A stretch of DNA of 64,000 nt from Tindallia californiensis (lineage in GTDB: Bacteria > Bacillota > Clostridia > Peptostreptococcales > Tindalliaceae), in assembly GCF_900107405.1 (NCBI RefSeq), contig NZ_FNPV01000002.1:1-64000 (forward strand). Direction: 5' to 3'. Position 1 is the first letter of the stretch; each line of letters starts with the position of its first letter. Positions 44,471-53,155 of the stretch are shown here, in pieces. The notes beneath the pieces are model-generated. The model did not search any database. It was not told the origin of the DNA and was given only the letters and a program-made list of their open reading frames with translations. The position numbers and the translations under genes are program-made.

Positions 44471-45459
44471 ATGAAAAAACTATTTCATCATCCTAGCTTT
44501 AACCTCATTATGGTTGTTTTACTATCTATCAATACGCTTTTTTCCTTGCATTTATTTGTTTCTAACAAATCTTTGCAAGAGCATCACTCTTATCAGCTTA
44601 ATGCGCTAACCAATCTTACGGAACAAATAGAGCAAGATAAAGAAAATCTCTATGAAATAACGGATTCTTTACAACAAGATCTTTTAAGATCTCATGAAAT
44701 TTATAAAGAACTCGAAGAAGAAGCCAGTGCATTAAAAGAAGAAAATGAACAGCTAAAAAAAAAGTTACTTTAAGACATGGAGGCGGTGTTAGAACTGGCA
44801 ATGTAAAGGATGAAAAAACAGTATACCTCACTTTTGACGATGGGCCTAGCCATAACACAGCCAGAATCCTTAACATTCTTCAGCAACACAATGTCCCTGC
44901 CACCTTTTTTGTTAATGGATATGATACGGATTTTTCTCATCAAATGTATCAACGAATTGTCAACGAAGGTCATCAGCTAGGAAATCACACTTATAGCCAT
45001 GATTATGAAAAAATATACCAATCTCCCGAAGCTTTTATGGAAGATGTCGAAAAACTTCAAGACTTTCTTGAAACATCTACAGGTTTCCGGCCTGAAGTTT
45101 TTCGTTTTCCAGCGGGCTCAAATAATCAAATCTATCGTCGGGTTCAACAGGATAATCCCTATCTGATGATCGAAATAAAACAACTTTTGAGAGAAAAAGA
45201 GCTTCCCTACTTCGATTGGAACGCCAGCTCTACAGACGCTGCTGCTGTTACTTTAGATACAGACATTATTATACAAAACACCTTAAAACATGTTTCTGGT
45301 CATCAGAATGCCATTATTTTATTCCATGACTCTGGTGCAAAATCAACTACGGTTGAAGCTCTACCCACTATTATACGAAGACTTGACAACCTTGGCTATC
45401 GTTTCGATGTTCTTACTCCTGATTCTTTTTACGTTCACTTTAACTATCTTTTATTCTAG
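44471..45459 (+). CDS. membrane-anchored polysaccharide deacetylase, split by a -1 frameshift
   Basis: The first frame (44471-44773, 100 residues) has a membrane helix (about 12-31) and a coiled coil ending EENEQLKKKLL. The catalytic domain continues in the -1 frame, starting before 44800 and ending at 45459, with all NodB-family motifs: TFDDGPS, HTYSH, FRFPAGS, DWN and ILFHDSG. No ATG, GTG or TTG lies in the second frame before TFDDGPS, so the enzyme domain can be made only by shifting at A9-G (44755-44764). Shifted, the chain is about 329 residues. Such enzymes deacetylate peptidoglycan or other N-acetyl glycans outside the cell. Causes could be a sequencing indel, decay, or real slippage. 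The Shine-Dalgarno before 44471 is GAAAGGA. Confidence 0.8.
44755..44764 (+). other. candidate slippery site (A9 followed by G; A AAA AAG)
   Basis: Nine A then G. In the zero frame the codons are AAA AAA AAG, containing the heptamer A AAA AAG used for -1 frameshifting in dnaX. A -1 slip, or one extra A in the mRNA, joins the two halves of the deacetylase. I see no convincing stem-loop directly downstream; GGAGGCGG 15 bases after it is purine-rich. Confidence 0.5.
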
Positions 45460-45471
45460 AACAACAATAAA

Positions 45472-45502
45472 GATCAGCTGCGCGCCACTAACACAGCTGA
45501 TC
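45472..45502. terminator. hairpin between converging genes
   Basis: 9-bp perfect inverted repeat GATCAGCTG (45472-45480) / CAGCTGATC (45494-45502). On the minus strand it is followed by TTTATTGTT, on the plus strand by CTTTACTACTTTTT. Likely a shared terminator of the deacetylase and nitroreductase genes. Confidence 0.65.
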
Positions 45503-45507
45503 CTTTA

Positions 45508-46038
45508 CTACTTTTTGATGCCATATTGATTACTGAAAACAACATTCCAGTTCAGCTCTTCTTCTTCGTAAGGTCGTTTTGATTCATCTGGATACCCTAC
45601 TGTAATGAACGCTTCTACACAAATTTTATCTGGAATCGATAAAAGATTTTTAATAAATTGTTCTGCTGTTAGCTCCTCATTGCATTTTCGATTCCTTACT
45701 TGTATCCAACAAGATCCAAGCCCCATGGAATGCGCTTGAAGTTGAATAAGTGTAGCGGCAATAGAAGTATCTTCTATCCATACATCACTTTTTTCAGGAT
45801 CAGCCATTACTAAAATAGCCGCAGGAGCTCCCTTAACAAACCCTGCCCCTTTTTCTTTAGAGCGAGAAAGCTCTGAAAGTATTTCTTTATCATCAATAAC
45901 AATAAATTCCCAAGGCTGACTTTTTTTTGAGGATGGTGCTAAAAGAGCTGCTTTAAGAAGGTTTTCAATTTTTTCCTTCTCTATTGGCTTTTCAGCATAT
46001 TTTCGGATGCTTCTTCTTTCTTTTAATGTTTTTAACAT
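45508..46038 (-). CDS. nitroreductase family protein
   Basis: 176 residues, FMN-dependent nitroreductase fold: N-terminal RRSIRKY (FMN phosphate binding), LLAPSSKKSQPWEFIVI, and GLGSCWIQ motifs, ending in a short VGYPDE segment. Enzymes of this compact subgroup reduce nitro compounds, quinones or flavins; true substrate unknown. GGGGAG Shine-Dalgarno before ATG. A single-gene unit between convergent deacetylase and divergent fprA. Confidence 0.9.
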   Translation of the reverse strand: MLKTLKERRSIRKYAEKPIEKEKIENLLKAALLAPSSKKSQPWEFIVIDDKEILSELSRSKEKGAGFVKGAPAAILVMADPEKSDVWIEDTSIAATLIQLQAHSMGLGSCWIQVRNRKCNEELTAEQFIKNLLSIPDKICVEAFITVGYPDESKRPYEEEELNWNVVFSNQYGIKK

Positions 46039-46138
46039 ATTTCATCTCCCCTTCTTTGGTTATTCATTTACTAACTAAAGTGCCTTCAACCTACTTTCAA
46101 GGAATAAAAGGAACGAATATAATTTTCCTTGCTTAATA

Positions 46139-46147
46139 TGATATAAT
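46139..46147 (+). promoter_or_regulatory. extended -10 promoter of fprA (TGATATAAT)
   Basis: TG at 46139-46140 and TATAAT at 46142-46147, 33 bases before fprA. No convincing -35. Confidence 0.5.
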
Positions 46148-46179
46148 AGGATAGATAAAAAATCAAAGGAGGTTTATGC

Positions 46180-47418
46180 ATGCTAACAACGGTTAATATA
46201 TCTGACTCCACTTATTATATAGGAGTCAACGATCGCGAAACATACCTTTTTGAAAACTTATGGCCTTTAGATAAGGGGGTTTCGTATAATTCTTATCTGA
46301 TCAATGATGATAAAGTAGCCGTATTTGATACGGTTAAAAACACAAAAATCAATGAATACTTGGAGAAGATTCAAAGTCTTATAGGAGACAAAGACGTTGA
46401 TTATCTCATTATTAACCATATGGAGCCTGACCACTCTGGTGCTGTTAAAGCATTAAAAGCAAGATATCCTAATCTACAAATTGTTGGTAATAAGAAGACA
46501 TTTGAAATACTAGAAAACTTTTATGGTCCCATGGATACTTATCATGAAGTTGGGGAAGGCGATACGCTGCCATTAGGCAAACATGAATTGCTATTTGTCA
46601 TGACCCCTATGGTACATTGGCCTGAAACCATGATGACATACGAGACTTCACAAAAAATTCTTTTTTCCGGCGATGCTTTTGGAGGTTTCGGTTCTTTAGA
46701 TGGTGGTGTATTTGATGATGAGGTTAACTTAGAATTTTATATGGATGAAACTCGACGATACTATTCCAATATTGTAGGCAAATATGGATCTATGGTTCAA
46801 AAGGCACTCAAAAAAATAAATGACTTAAACATTGAAATATCTGTTATTGCTCCTACCCATGGTCCTGTATGGAGAACTTCACCTGAACACATTATTCGCT
46901 ACTATGACTGCTGGTCTAAAGGCGAGACAGAGGAAGGTGTTGTTATTGCCTATGGGTCCATGTATGGAAACACTCAGCAAATGGCCGACTCTATTGCTCG
47001 ACGATTATCTGATAGAGGCATCAAAAATATTAGAATTTATGATGCCTCTAAAACACATATGTCCTATATAATCAGCGACATTTGGAGGTTTAAAGGGATT
47101 ATCCTTGGAAGTTGTGCTTACAATACCGGAATGTTTCCAACAATGGAAGCATTGGTTAGCAAAATTGACAATTCACAGATCAAAAATCGATTCCTTGGCA
47201 TTTTTGGAACGGCTTCCTGGAGTGGCGGTGGCGTTTCAAACTTAAATAAATTTGCCGAAAAAACTAAATGGAAGCAGGTAGGCGAATCTGTCGAAGCTCT
47301 CTCTTCTCCAAAAGAAGCTGATTTTGATAAATGTCAAGTAATCGCTGATGAAATGGCTGACTTACTATTAGAAGAAAGACAGCCAAATCGCAATGCTTTT
47401 TCTAGCACCATCTACTAG
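46180..47418 (+). CDS. fprA: flavodiiron protein (oxygen/NO reductase)
   Basis: 412 residues. N-terminal metallo-beta-lactamase-like diiron domain with H80-x-E82-x-D84-H85 (NHMEPDHSG), later His ligands in MVHWPETM and the SGDAFGGFG Asp; C-terminal flavodoxin domain from about residue 253 (YGSMYGNTQQMADSI). Reduces O2 to water (or NO to N2O) using electrons from rubredoxin, protecting an anaerobe. Full length, no fused rubredoxin. Shine-Dalgarno AAAGGAGG. Followed by the strong hairpin at 47478-47514. Confidence 0.95.
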   Translation: MLTTVNISDSTYYIGVNDRETYLFENLWPLDKGVSYNSYLINDDKVAVFDTVKNTKINEYLEKIQSLIGDKDVDYLIINHMEPDHSGAVKALKARYPNLQIVGNKKTFEILENFYGPMDTYHEVGEGDTLPLGKHELLFVMTPMVHWPETMMTYETSQKILFSGDAFGGFGSLDGGVFDDEVNLEFYMDETRRYYSNIVGKYGSMVQKALKKINDLNIEISVIAPTHGPVWRTSPEHIIRYYDCWSKGETEEGVVIAYGSMYGNTQQMADSIARRLSDRGIKNIRIYDASKTHMSYIISDIWRFKGIILGSCAYNTGMFPTMEALVSKIDNSQIKNRFLGIFGTASWSGGGVSNLNKFAEKTKWKQVGESVEALSSPKEADFDKCQVIADEMADLLLEERQPNRNAFSSTIY

Positions 47419-47477
47419 GTATGAGCGAATAGCATTCAATGTGTTGTTTTCACATTGTAAATAGTAACAAACTATTA

Positions 47478-47519
47478 AGCGGTTAGAAAGGAAATTTTTT
47501 CCTTTCTAACCGCTTTTTC
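47478..47519. terminator. bidirectional intrinsic terminator
   Basis: 17-bp perfect stem AGCGGTTAGAAAGGAAA (47478-47494) / TTTCCTTTCTAACCGCT (47498-47514), T-run to 47519. Serves fprA and the converging rluD end of the division cluster. Confidence 0.92.
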
Positions 47520-47526
47520 TAACTAT

Positions 47527-48432
47527 CTAAATCATTTTTAACAAGGCTTCGAAATACGGTGGTAAAGGAGCATTGAAGTGAACCAATTTGTTTGTTTCCG
47601 GATGAACAAATCCTAATTCATAAGCATGCAACGCCTGTCCCTTAAGGTTAAAATGCTTTTCCGGTCGAGAATATAATTCATCTCCAACAACCGGATGTCC
47701 ACTATATGCCATGTGAACGCGTATTTGATGTGTTCTCCCAGTTTCTAAGCTTGCATGGATCAATGTGTGGTTTTTATACCGCTGCAAAACCTTTATATTC
47801 GTTATTGCCGGTTTTCCTTCTTTTACAACAGCCATTTTCTTTCTTTGAACCTTATGCCTACCTATCGGCGCATCAATTTTCAACTCATCTTCCTCTATAA
47901 TGCCACGAACAACGGCTTTATAGCTTCGTAACATAGTATGCTCTGAAAGCTGTTTTGCAAGATGTTTATGGGCCTGGTCTGTTTTAGCAACCACCAAAAG
48001 CCCAGAGGTGTCCTTATCTATCCTATGCACAATTCCCGGGCGAATAATCCCATTGATCCCCGACAACCCCTCTTTACAATGGAATAGTAAAGCGTTCACC
48101 AACGTACCTTGCCAATGACCTGCCGATGGATGAACAACCAGATTTTGAGGTTTATTTACGACCACTAAAAAATCATCTTCATAAACAATATCAATCGGTA
48201 TGTTTTCAGCTTCTACCTGAAGTTCTTCTGGTTCTACCAGATCAACAGAAATAATATCACCTTTTTTTATCACATGACGATTTTTCTGAATCCTATCATT
48301 GACAAGTACTTTATGTTCTTTGATGCATTTTTGAAGAAAACTGCGACTATGCTCTTCCATTTGAGTAACCAAGAACTGATCTAGCCTTATGCCGTCATGA
48401 TGCTCTTCCGCTTTAAACTGTTTTTTACCCAT
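47527..48432 (-). CDS. rluD: 23S rRNA pseudouridine synthase, RluD family
   Basis: 301 residues. N-terminal S4 domain (about 15-60; IRLDQFL), catalytic domain with HRIDKDTSGLL at 136-146 (catalytic D139) and the NKPQNLVVHPSAG segment. Converts uridines in 23S rRNA helix 69 (or other sites for paralogues) to pseudouridine. Last gene of the minus-strand cluster, 3 bases after lspA. Exact target (RluD versus related YlyB-type) is inferred from context: lspA-rluD (ylyB) pairing is typical of Firmicutes. Confidence 0.92.
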   Translation of the reverse strand: MGKKQFKAEEHHDGIRLDQFLVTQMEEHSRSFLQKCIKEHKVLVNDRIQKNRHVIKKGDIISVDLVEPEELQVEAENIPIDIVYEDDFLVVVNKPQNLVVHPSAGHWQGTLVNALLFHCKEGLSGINGIIRPGIVHRIDKDTSGLLVVAKTDQAHKHLAKQLSEHTMLRSYKAVVRGIIEEDELKIDAPIGRHKVQRKKMAVVKEGKPAITNIKVLQRYKNHTLIHASLETGRTHQIRVHMAYSGHPVVGDELYSRPEKHFNLKGQALHAYELGFVHPETNKLVHFNAPLPPYFEALLKMI

Positions 48433-48435
48433 GTA

Positions 48436-48882
48436 CTACATCCCTTCGTTAATCGGCTTATCTTTAATGATAAAATATATTAATAACACTTGCCCTATGA
48501 CAATTGCAATATCAGCAATATTAAAGACAGGCCATACCAAAAAATCAAAAAAATCGACAACATATCCAAAAAAAAGACGGTCAATAAAATTACCTATTGC
48601 TCCTCCCGAAATAAGACTTAAGGATATCACCAGAAGTCGATTCATCTTTGGATTTTTAATAAGAAACCAAAATATCCATCCGACAATTACAGTTGTAATC
48701 ACTAAAAAGAATAGCTGCCGGTCCTGCAAGAGACCAAAAGCAGCGCCACGATTTTCCAAATATCGCAAATGAAAAAATCCTTCTATCACAGGTATCCGCT
48801 CTAATTCTTTCAAATAAAGAACAGCAAATCTCTTGGACAGTTGATCTAGCAGAATTGTTGTAAAAATAATAAGCCATTTCAT
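48436..48882 (-). CDS. lspA: signal peptidase II (prolipoprotein peptidase)
   Basis: 148 residues, four membrane segments. Conserved motifs DQLSK, RYLENRGAAFG, GNFIDRL, VVDFFDF and FNIAD; D110 and D124 fit the catalytic Asp pair. Cleaves signal peptides of lipoproteins such as the GerMN proteins in this window. ATG overlaps the divIVA stop (ATGA). Confidence 0.97.
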   Translation of the reverse strand: MKWLIIFTTILLDQLSKRFAVLYLKELERIPVIEGFFHLRYLENRGAAFGLLQDRQLFFLVITTVIVGWIFWFLIKNPKMNRLLVISLSLISGGAIGNFIDRLFFGYVVDFFDFLVWPVFNIADIAIVIGQVLLIYFIIKDKPINEGM

Positions 48883-49418
48883 TCAGCAACTTCTCTCCTG
48901 TCTTCCGATAGTATCTTATCTCCTTTTTCATTTTTTGGGGGTGGTGTTTTCTGTGTAGACAGTTCGTCAGCCAAAGATGTTGCATCTACTAATAATGAAT
49001 CCATCTGTGATTGTAGCAAAGTACGATATCGAGTCTTGAAAATTTGTAGCTGTCTAAGCATTTCATCATGTTGTTGATAAAGTTTATCCACTTCTGCCTT
49101 AGCTTCATTCATAATACCTTTTGCCTTCAACTCTGCTTCTTGAATAATAACATCTGATTTTTTCATGGCATTTACCCTTAACTCTTCCGCTGTTGATTGA
49201 GCAACTACCAATGTTTCCTTCAGTGTATCTTCCATTTGTTTGTATTTTTCAACTTGCTTCTCATCAATTTCCAGCTTTTCCTTCATTTCCAGGTTTTCTT
49301 TATAAAGCACTTCATAATCAGCCATTATTTCATCAAGAAAGGCATCTACCTCCGCTTCGTTATATCCTCTAACGCTTTTCTTGAATTCTTTATTCTGAAT
49401 ATCCAGAGGTGTAATCAT
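48879..49418 (-). CDS. divIVA: cell division initiation protein DivIVA
   Basis: 179 residues. Membrane-curvature-binding N-terminal domain (MITPLDIQNKEFKKSVRGY, EAEVDAFLDEI) followed by a long coiled coil to about residue 155. Localises to division sites and poles. The open frame starts with GTG at 49436, but the Shine-Dalgarno GGGAGGA falls between it and ATG at 49418, which gives the canonical N-terminus. Confidence 0.95.
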   Translation of the reverse strand: MITPLDIQNKEFKKSVRGYNEAEVDAFLDEIMADYEVLYKENLEMKEKLEIDEKQVEKYKQMEDTLKETLVVAQSTAEELRVNAMKKSDVIIQEAELKAKGIMNEAKAEVDKLYQQHDEMLRQLQIFKTRYRTLLQSQMDSLLVDATSLADELSTQKTPPPKNEKGDKILSEDRREVAE

Positions 49419-49436
49419 GATTCTTCCTCCCGTCAC

Positions 49437-50219
49437 TTAGCTTTTACGTCCAATGGTAATATGCCTTCTATTTGATTTCGTTACCCTGCCAATATCTAGT
49501 ACGACAGCTCTTCCCTTTCCAGAAACAGATATTGTGTCATTTATTTTGAGTTCATCATTTGTTTTGCTATTTTGTTTCCAGTTAATTTTCACCTTATCTT
49601 GTTTGAACATTGCTTGAGCATTGGCTCGAGAAACAGCATATGCCAGCGCAATGACAGAATCAGCTCTAAGGGAAGCTACAGTGCCTTTCACCAACTTATA
49701 CTCAGGTTCTTCTATTAGCACATTATCGGGTCTTATTTGAGAAACTTCAACGGAACAGCTTGCTATTTTATTAAGATGAAGCCTAATGAATTCGGATACT
49801 TCCCTAGCAACAAATACAACCGCTTCATGATCATAAACGATCACATCACCCAGTTTTTCTCTTTTTAATCCTAGCGAAAGAATCGAACCCAAGTAATCCC
49901 GGTGAGTCAATGAGCGAAATTTAGAGGTGGATCGAATCGACAGTATATCTATACACGACTCTTGAGGAACTCCAGCCAAGTCTTCATGCCTCATACTTAG
50001 CCGTTTTCGTTCTGTCTGTTCATGACCCCCGTCCAAAGTCCAATGCAAATTAGGCACCAACCTTAATATCTCGGATGAATAACTCCATTCTGCAGGCGTT
50101 AAAAAAGAAGTATTGGTTGTTTGATACTGTTTCACAGCTCGATCTGCCTGGTCTAATATCTTTTTCCATATATTTCTTACATGCTCATCCGTAATGAAAT
50201 TCAGTTCATTATCTTTCAT
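49437..50219 (-). CDS. ylmH: S4-domain RNA-binding protein YlmH
   Basis: 260 residues. N-terminal YlmH-specific domain with HRDYLGSILSLGLKREKLGDVIV, then a C-terminal S4 domain (about 183-245; LRADSVIALAYAVSRANAQ). Known in Bacillus subtilis as a division-cluster gene and recently linked to ribosome-associated quality control. MutS2/RqcU, another ribosome-rescue factor, is also in this window but in a different operon. Spacing of the GGAAGG to ATG is long (12 bases). Confidence 0.92.
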   Translation of the reverse strand: MKDNELNFITDEHVRNIWKKILDQADRAVKQYQTTNTSFLTPAEWSYSSEILRLVPNLHWTLDGGHEQTERKRLSMRHEDLAGVPQESCIDILSIRSTSKFRSLTHRDYLGSILSLGLKREKLGDVIVYDHEAVVFVAREVSEFIRLHLNKIASCSVEVSQIRPDNVLIEEPEYKLVKGTVASLRADSVIALAYAVSRANAQAMFKQDKVKINWKQNSKTNDELKINDTISVSGKGRAVVLDIGRVTKSNRRHITIGRKS

Positions 50220-50252
50220 AATAACGTCAAACCTTCCACTCTATAGTGTCTC

Positions 50253-50528
50253 TTATCTTAAAATATTAATCACAAAATTAGATACCATATTAATCATTAC
50301 AATCCCAAGGATAGGTGAAAAATCAATCATTCCCTGATACTTAAAAACATCCTGAATAAGTCCTCTTATTGGTGCTAATATTGGCTCTGTTACTCCATAA
50401 ATAAACTGACCAGCAGCACTATAAGGATTTACGCGGATCCATGAGAAAATCACCCGCACTAAAATAAAAAAGTTTAATAATCTAGCGAAATAGTCTACGG
50501 CCATTATAATTGTCGTTGTCGAAAACAA
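50253..50528 (-). CDS. yggT: YggT family membrane protein
   Basis: 91 residues, two membrane helices flanking a IRVNPYSAAGQFIYGVTEPILAPIR-type loop typical of YggT/YlmG. Conserved in the sepF division cluster; may affect membrane or septum organisation. Start is TTG at 50528, nine bases after GGAG; the internal ATG at codon 9 has no such signal. Confidence 0.92.
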   Translation of the reverse strand: MFSTTTIIMAVDYFARLLNFFILVRVIFSWIRVNPYSAAGQFIYGVTEPILAPIRGLIQDVFKYQGMIDFSPILGIVMINMVSNFVINILR

Positions 50529-50542
50529 ACTTCCACTCTCCT

Positions 50543-50995
50543 TTATCTGTTTTGCCAGGGAAATACCCCTTTGCTTTTAAGCTCTTCTTTAATGTTACCT
50601 GCTATTTCAACATTGTTAGGAGCAAGAATAAATATTTCAGAGGAAACTTTTTGAATGCTTCCATCCAGGGCATAGATAGCTCCATTCAAAAACTCGAATA
50701 TTTTTCTGGCTACATCCGATTCCAGTGTCTCCAAGTTGACAATAACAGGCTTTCTATTTTTTAAATTATCTACTATATTTTGAACTTCATCGTAAGCACT
50801 GGGTTCAAAAATAACTACTTTCATCTGACTTGTTGTATGAATGTTAACAACTTTATTAGCCTTGGGCTGATTATCTCCTCGAACTTCTTCTTGCGATGGA
50901 TAGAGGGGTTCCGGATAAACGTCCTCATCTTCTTCTTCTTCAAAAACATCTAAACCCATAAAATGCTTCACTTTATCAACAAACTTTTCTGCCAT
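50543..50995 (-). CDS. sepF: cell division protein SepF
   Basis: 150 residues. N-terminal amphipathic membrane-binding helix (AEKFVDKVKHFMGL), acidic linker, then the SepF domain (about 60-145; VVIFEPSAYDEVQNIVDNL, KIFEFLNGAIYALDGSIQKV). Anchors FtsZ to the membrane. In this window no ftsA is present next to ftsZ, so SepF may be an important anchor. Confidence 0.96.
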   Translation of the reverse strand: MAEKFVDKVKHFMGLDVFEEEEDEDVYPEPLYPSQEEVRGDNQPKANKVVNIHTTSQMKVVIFEPSAYDEVQNIVDNLKNRKPVIVNLETLESDVARKIFEFLNGAIYALDGSIQKVSSEIFILAPNNVEIAGNIKEELKSKGVFPWQNR

Positions 50996-51010
50996 AATAA
51001 CCTTCCTCTC

Positions 51011-51703
51011 TTAATCATACTTGCGATTACCAAATATCGCACTTCCTATTCTTATCATATTCGAACCTTCTTCCAGTGCGATTTCAAAATCGTTTGACAT
51101 ACCCATGCTTAAGTATTCCATATGCGCATGAGCTAGGTTTAACTCTTTCATTTTCTCGTTTAATTCAAATAATTTTTTAAAACAATCCCTTGTGATAGCT
51201 TCATTTGCTGTAAATGGTGCCATCGTCATGAGACCTTTTATACGAACATTATTCATAGACTCTATTTGTTTAGCAAGAGACATGGCTTCGTTAGGCTCAA
51301 CTCCAAATTTACTCTCTTCTCCCGACACATTTACTTGAACCAAAACATCGATGGTTCGGTTTATTTTACTTGCCCTTTTGCTTATTTCCTCTGCCAAGGA
51401 TAATGAGTCTAAAGAATGAATAAGGCTAACTTTATCAACTATATATTTTACTTTATTTCTTTGCAAATGTCCAATCATATGCCATTGCGGAGCTGGTCCT
51501 ATGGTTTCATATTTTGTTAAAAGTTCTTGCACTTTATTTTCACCCAAATGATTTATTCCAAGATCCATGGCTTCCTGAATGGTTTCTGGTTTAATTGTTT
51601 TTGTAACCCCTATTACCTGTATTTTTTTACTAGGATCCGCTGACTTTTGTAGCGCTTCCTGAATTCGATTCTCCAGTACCATTATATTATTAGAAATACT
51701 CAT
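51011..51703 (-). CDS. yggS: pyridoxal-phosphate homeostasis protein YggS
   Basis: 230 residues, alanine-racemase-like TIM barrel. PLP Lys in VIGVTKTIKP (about residue 35), HMIGHLQRNK and LSMGMSNDFEIALEEGSNMIRIG phosphate loop. Keeps free PLP and amino-acid pools in balance. Typical neighbour of sepF in Firmicutes. GGAAAGG precedes ATG. Confidence 0.95.
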   Translation of the reverse strand: MSISNNIMVLENRIQEALQKSADPSKKIQVIGVTKTIKPETIQEAMDLGINHLGENKVQELLTKYETIGPAPQWHMIGHLQRNKVKYIVDKVSLIHSLDSLSLAEEISKRASKINRTIDVLVQVNVSGEESKFGVEPNEAMSLAKQIESMNNVRIKGLMTMAPFTANEAITRDCFKKLFELNEKMKELNLAHAHMEYLSMGMSNDFEIALEEGSNMIRIGSAIFGNRKYD

Positions 51704-51733
51704 TTTATCTTTCCTTTCCTATTATCCTTCCTA

Positions 51734-53044
51734 TTATCTAACACGTTGTCCTTCTTCAATATTCTCTGGATTGACAATAATTTGATCATATCTTCTAAGA
51801 GTGTCCACCATTTCCACTTCGTCCTCCTGGTTATTCCCTACTATCCTCATTGGAAGTTCAATTCTACCTTCTTTTACGACAACCGTTCCGTAGGCTCTTC
51901 CTATTTCCTCAGTGGGCATAAATACGGCATACCCATTTAAGTCAACACGATAAACTCCCTCAATACCATTCTTTTCTATCAGTGCTGATACAGGGACTTT
52001 CAACCCATCAAACTTTCGGGGGATCAACTCTACTTCCAAAAATCTTTGATTATGCCATCCTTCTAATGGCTGATTAAGCTTAAAAACAACGAAATAGCCT
52101 TCTTCCGATTCGATAACATCCTTCACCGTACCCCTAATGACTCTTTGTTGATAAATATCTCTAATTTGTGCCCGCACCCCGACTTCATAAAATGGCAGAT
52201 AATCTTCAGGAACTCTCGCAATTAACTTCCAATTATGCTGATGGATAATTCGATAGTACTCATCGTTTTCTTGCATACTTTTGATATCCGGCGGGCTTTT
52301 GGAAAAAATGTCTACTATTGCTTCTTGATCTAATCCTTCTACTGATAAGTTTTTTTCTAAATCATCACTCCCAAAAGAATATACGCCGGATTCTTCGGCT
52401 CTTATTTCATTAGATTGAGACTGAATTTCTTGCTGAATCGTTTCCTTCCGTCGTTTTAACTCTTCAATACTCATTTCAGGAAGATCTTTGCTAGCCTGTA
52501 TCGTTTTTAGTTGCTGAACTGTTTCTTCAAGAACATACCGATTTTTAAATGCAAGTTCATATTGATTCATTTGTACATTTTGTGATAAATCAGACACTAA
52601 GTGATCGATACGATTATTCAATTGATGTGTAGCATTTTCAGAAAATGATTCTACCTCTTCTCCTGATTCCAATGTCTGAATTCTCATATCTATCATTTCA
52701 ATCTCCATCAACATCGATTGATCCGATTCCGATACAATGATATCGGCTATTTTTTGTTGTTTTCCTACCTTTTCTCCACTAACTACATTCCAGTTAATCC
52801 GTCCGGTCGACGGAAATGAATATCGCGTTTCTTCTCTCGCAACAACAGCCTCCACCTGTAGTATTGTTTCCAACGTTCCGAATTCAACAATCGTTGTATT
52901 TACTCGAAAATGACTAATGACAGGTCCCAATCGCAATACAAAAAACATGCTTACAATTAGGATAGCAGGCATTATCACTAAAATGAAAACAGCATACTTC
53001 TTTTTTCTTGGTTTTGAGGAGGTTTTATGTTTTTTTTCTGCCAT
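51734..53044 (-). CDS. HlyD-like membrane-anchored protein of the division cluster
   Basis: 436 residues. Lysine-rich cytoplasmic start, one membrane helix (about 17-38), then an extracytoplasmic HlyD/membrane-fusion-like region: barrel-sandwich strands (TLETILQVEAVV, NVVSGEKVGKQQKIADI) interrupted by a long coiled coil (about 105-215), and later beta domains. It occupies the first place in the sepF cluster, as in many Clostridia, without transporter genes, so a role at the septum or envelope is likely rather than drug efflux. Function not established. Confidence 0.8.
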   Translation of the reverse strand: MAEKKHKTSSKPRKKKYAVFILVIMPAILIVSMFFVLRLGPVISHFRVNTTIVEFGTLETILQVEAVVAREETRYSFPSTGRINWNVVSGEKVGKQQKIADIIVSESDQSMLMEIEMIDMRIQTLESGEEVESFSENATHQLNNRIDHLVSDLSQNVQMNQYELAFKNRYVLEETVQQLKTIQASKDLPEMSIEELKRRKETIQQEIQSQSNEIRAEESGVYSFGSDDLEKNLSVEGLDQEAIVDIFSKSPPDIKSMQENDEYYRIIHQHNWKLIARVPEDYLPFYEVGVRAQIRDIYQQRVIRGTVKDVIESEEGYFVVFKLNQPLEGWHNQRFLEVELIPRKFDGLKVPVSALIEKNGIEGVYRVDLNGYAVFMPTEEIGRAYGTVVVKEGRIELPMRIVGNNQEDEVEMVDTLRRYDQIIVNPENIEEGQRVR

Positions 53045-53085
53045 TAATTATCACCACTTACTTTGTAATACTAGTTACCGAACCT

Positions 53086-53094
53086 ATTGTACCA
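53086..53094 (-). promoter_or_regulatory. possible extended -10 promoter of the division cluster (TGGTACAAT)
   Basis: Minus strand TGG (53094-53092) directly before TACAAT (53091-53086), 42 bases before the HlyD-like gene; no good -35. The peroxiredoxin terminator lies immediately upstream, so a promoter is needed here. Confidence 0.45.
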
Positions 53095-53099
53095 TATAA

Positions 53100-53149
53100 T
53101 AAAAAAGACAGGTATGTTTAACCGATAATTTCGTTAAACAATCCTGTCT
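53100..53149 (-). terminator. intrinsic terminator after the peroxiredoxin gene
   Basis: Minus strand AGACAGG (53149-53143) pairs with CCTGTCT (53112-53106), with inner TTGTTTAACG/CGGTTAAACA pairing, then TTTTTATT. Confidence 0.85.
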
Positions 53150-53155
53150 CTCATT

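Noticed and set aside
44774-44943. Independent internal start for the deacetylase catalytic domain
   Set aside because: No ATG, GTG or TTG exists in the correct frame before the essential TFDDGPS motif; the ATG at 44944 would omit the metal-binding Asp residues.
51734-53044. HlyD-like protein as part of a drug or toxin exporter
   Set aside because: No ABC, RND or MFS partner adjoins it; it heads the sepF division cluster, where such proteins occur without transporters.
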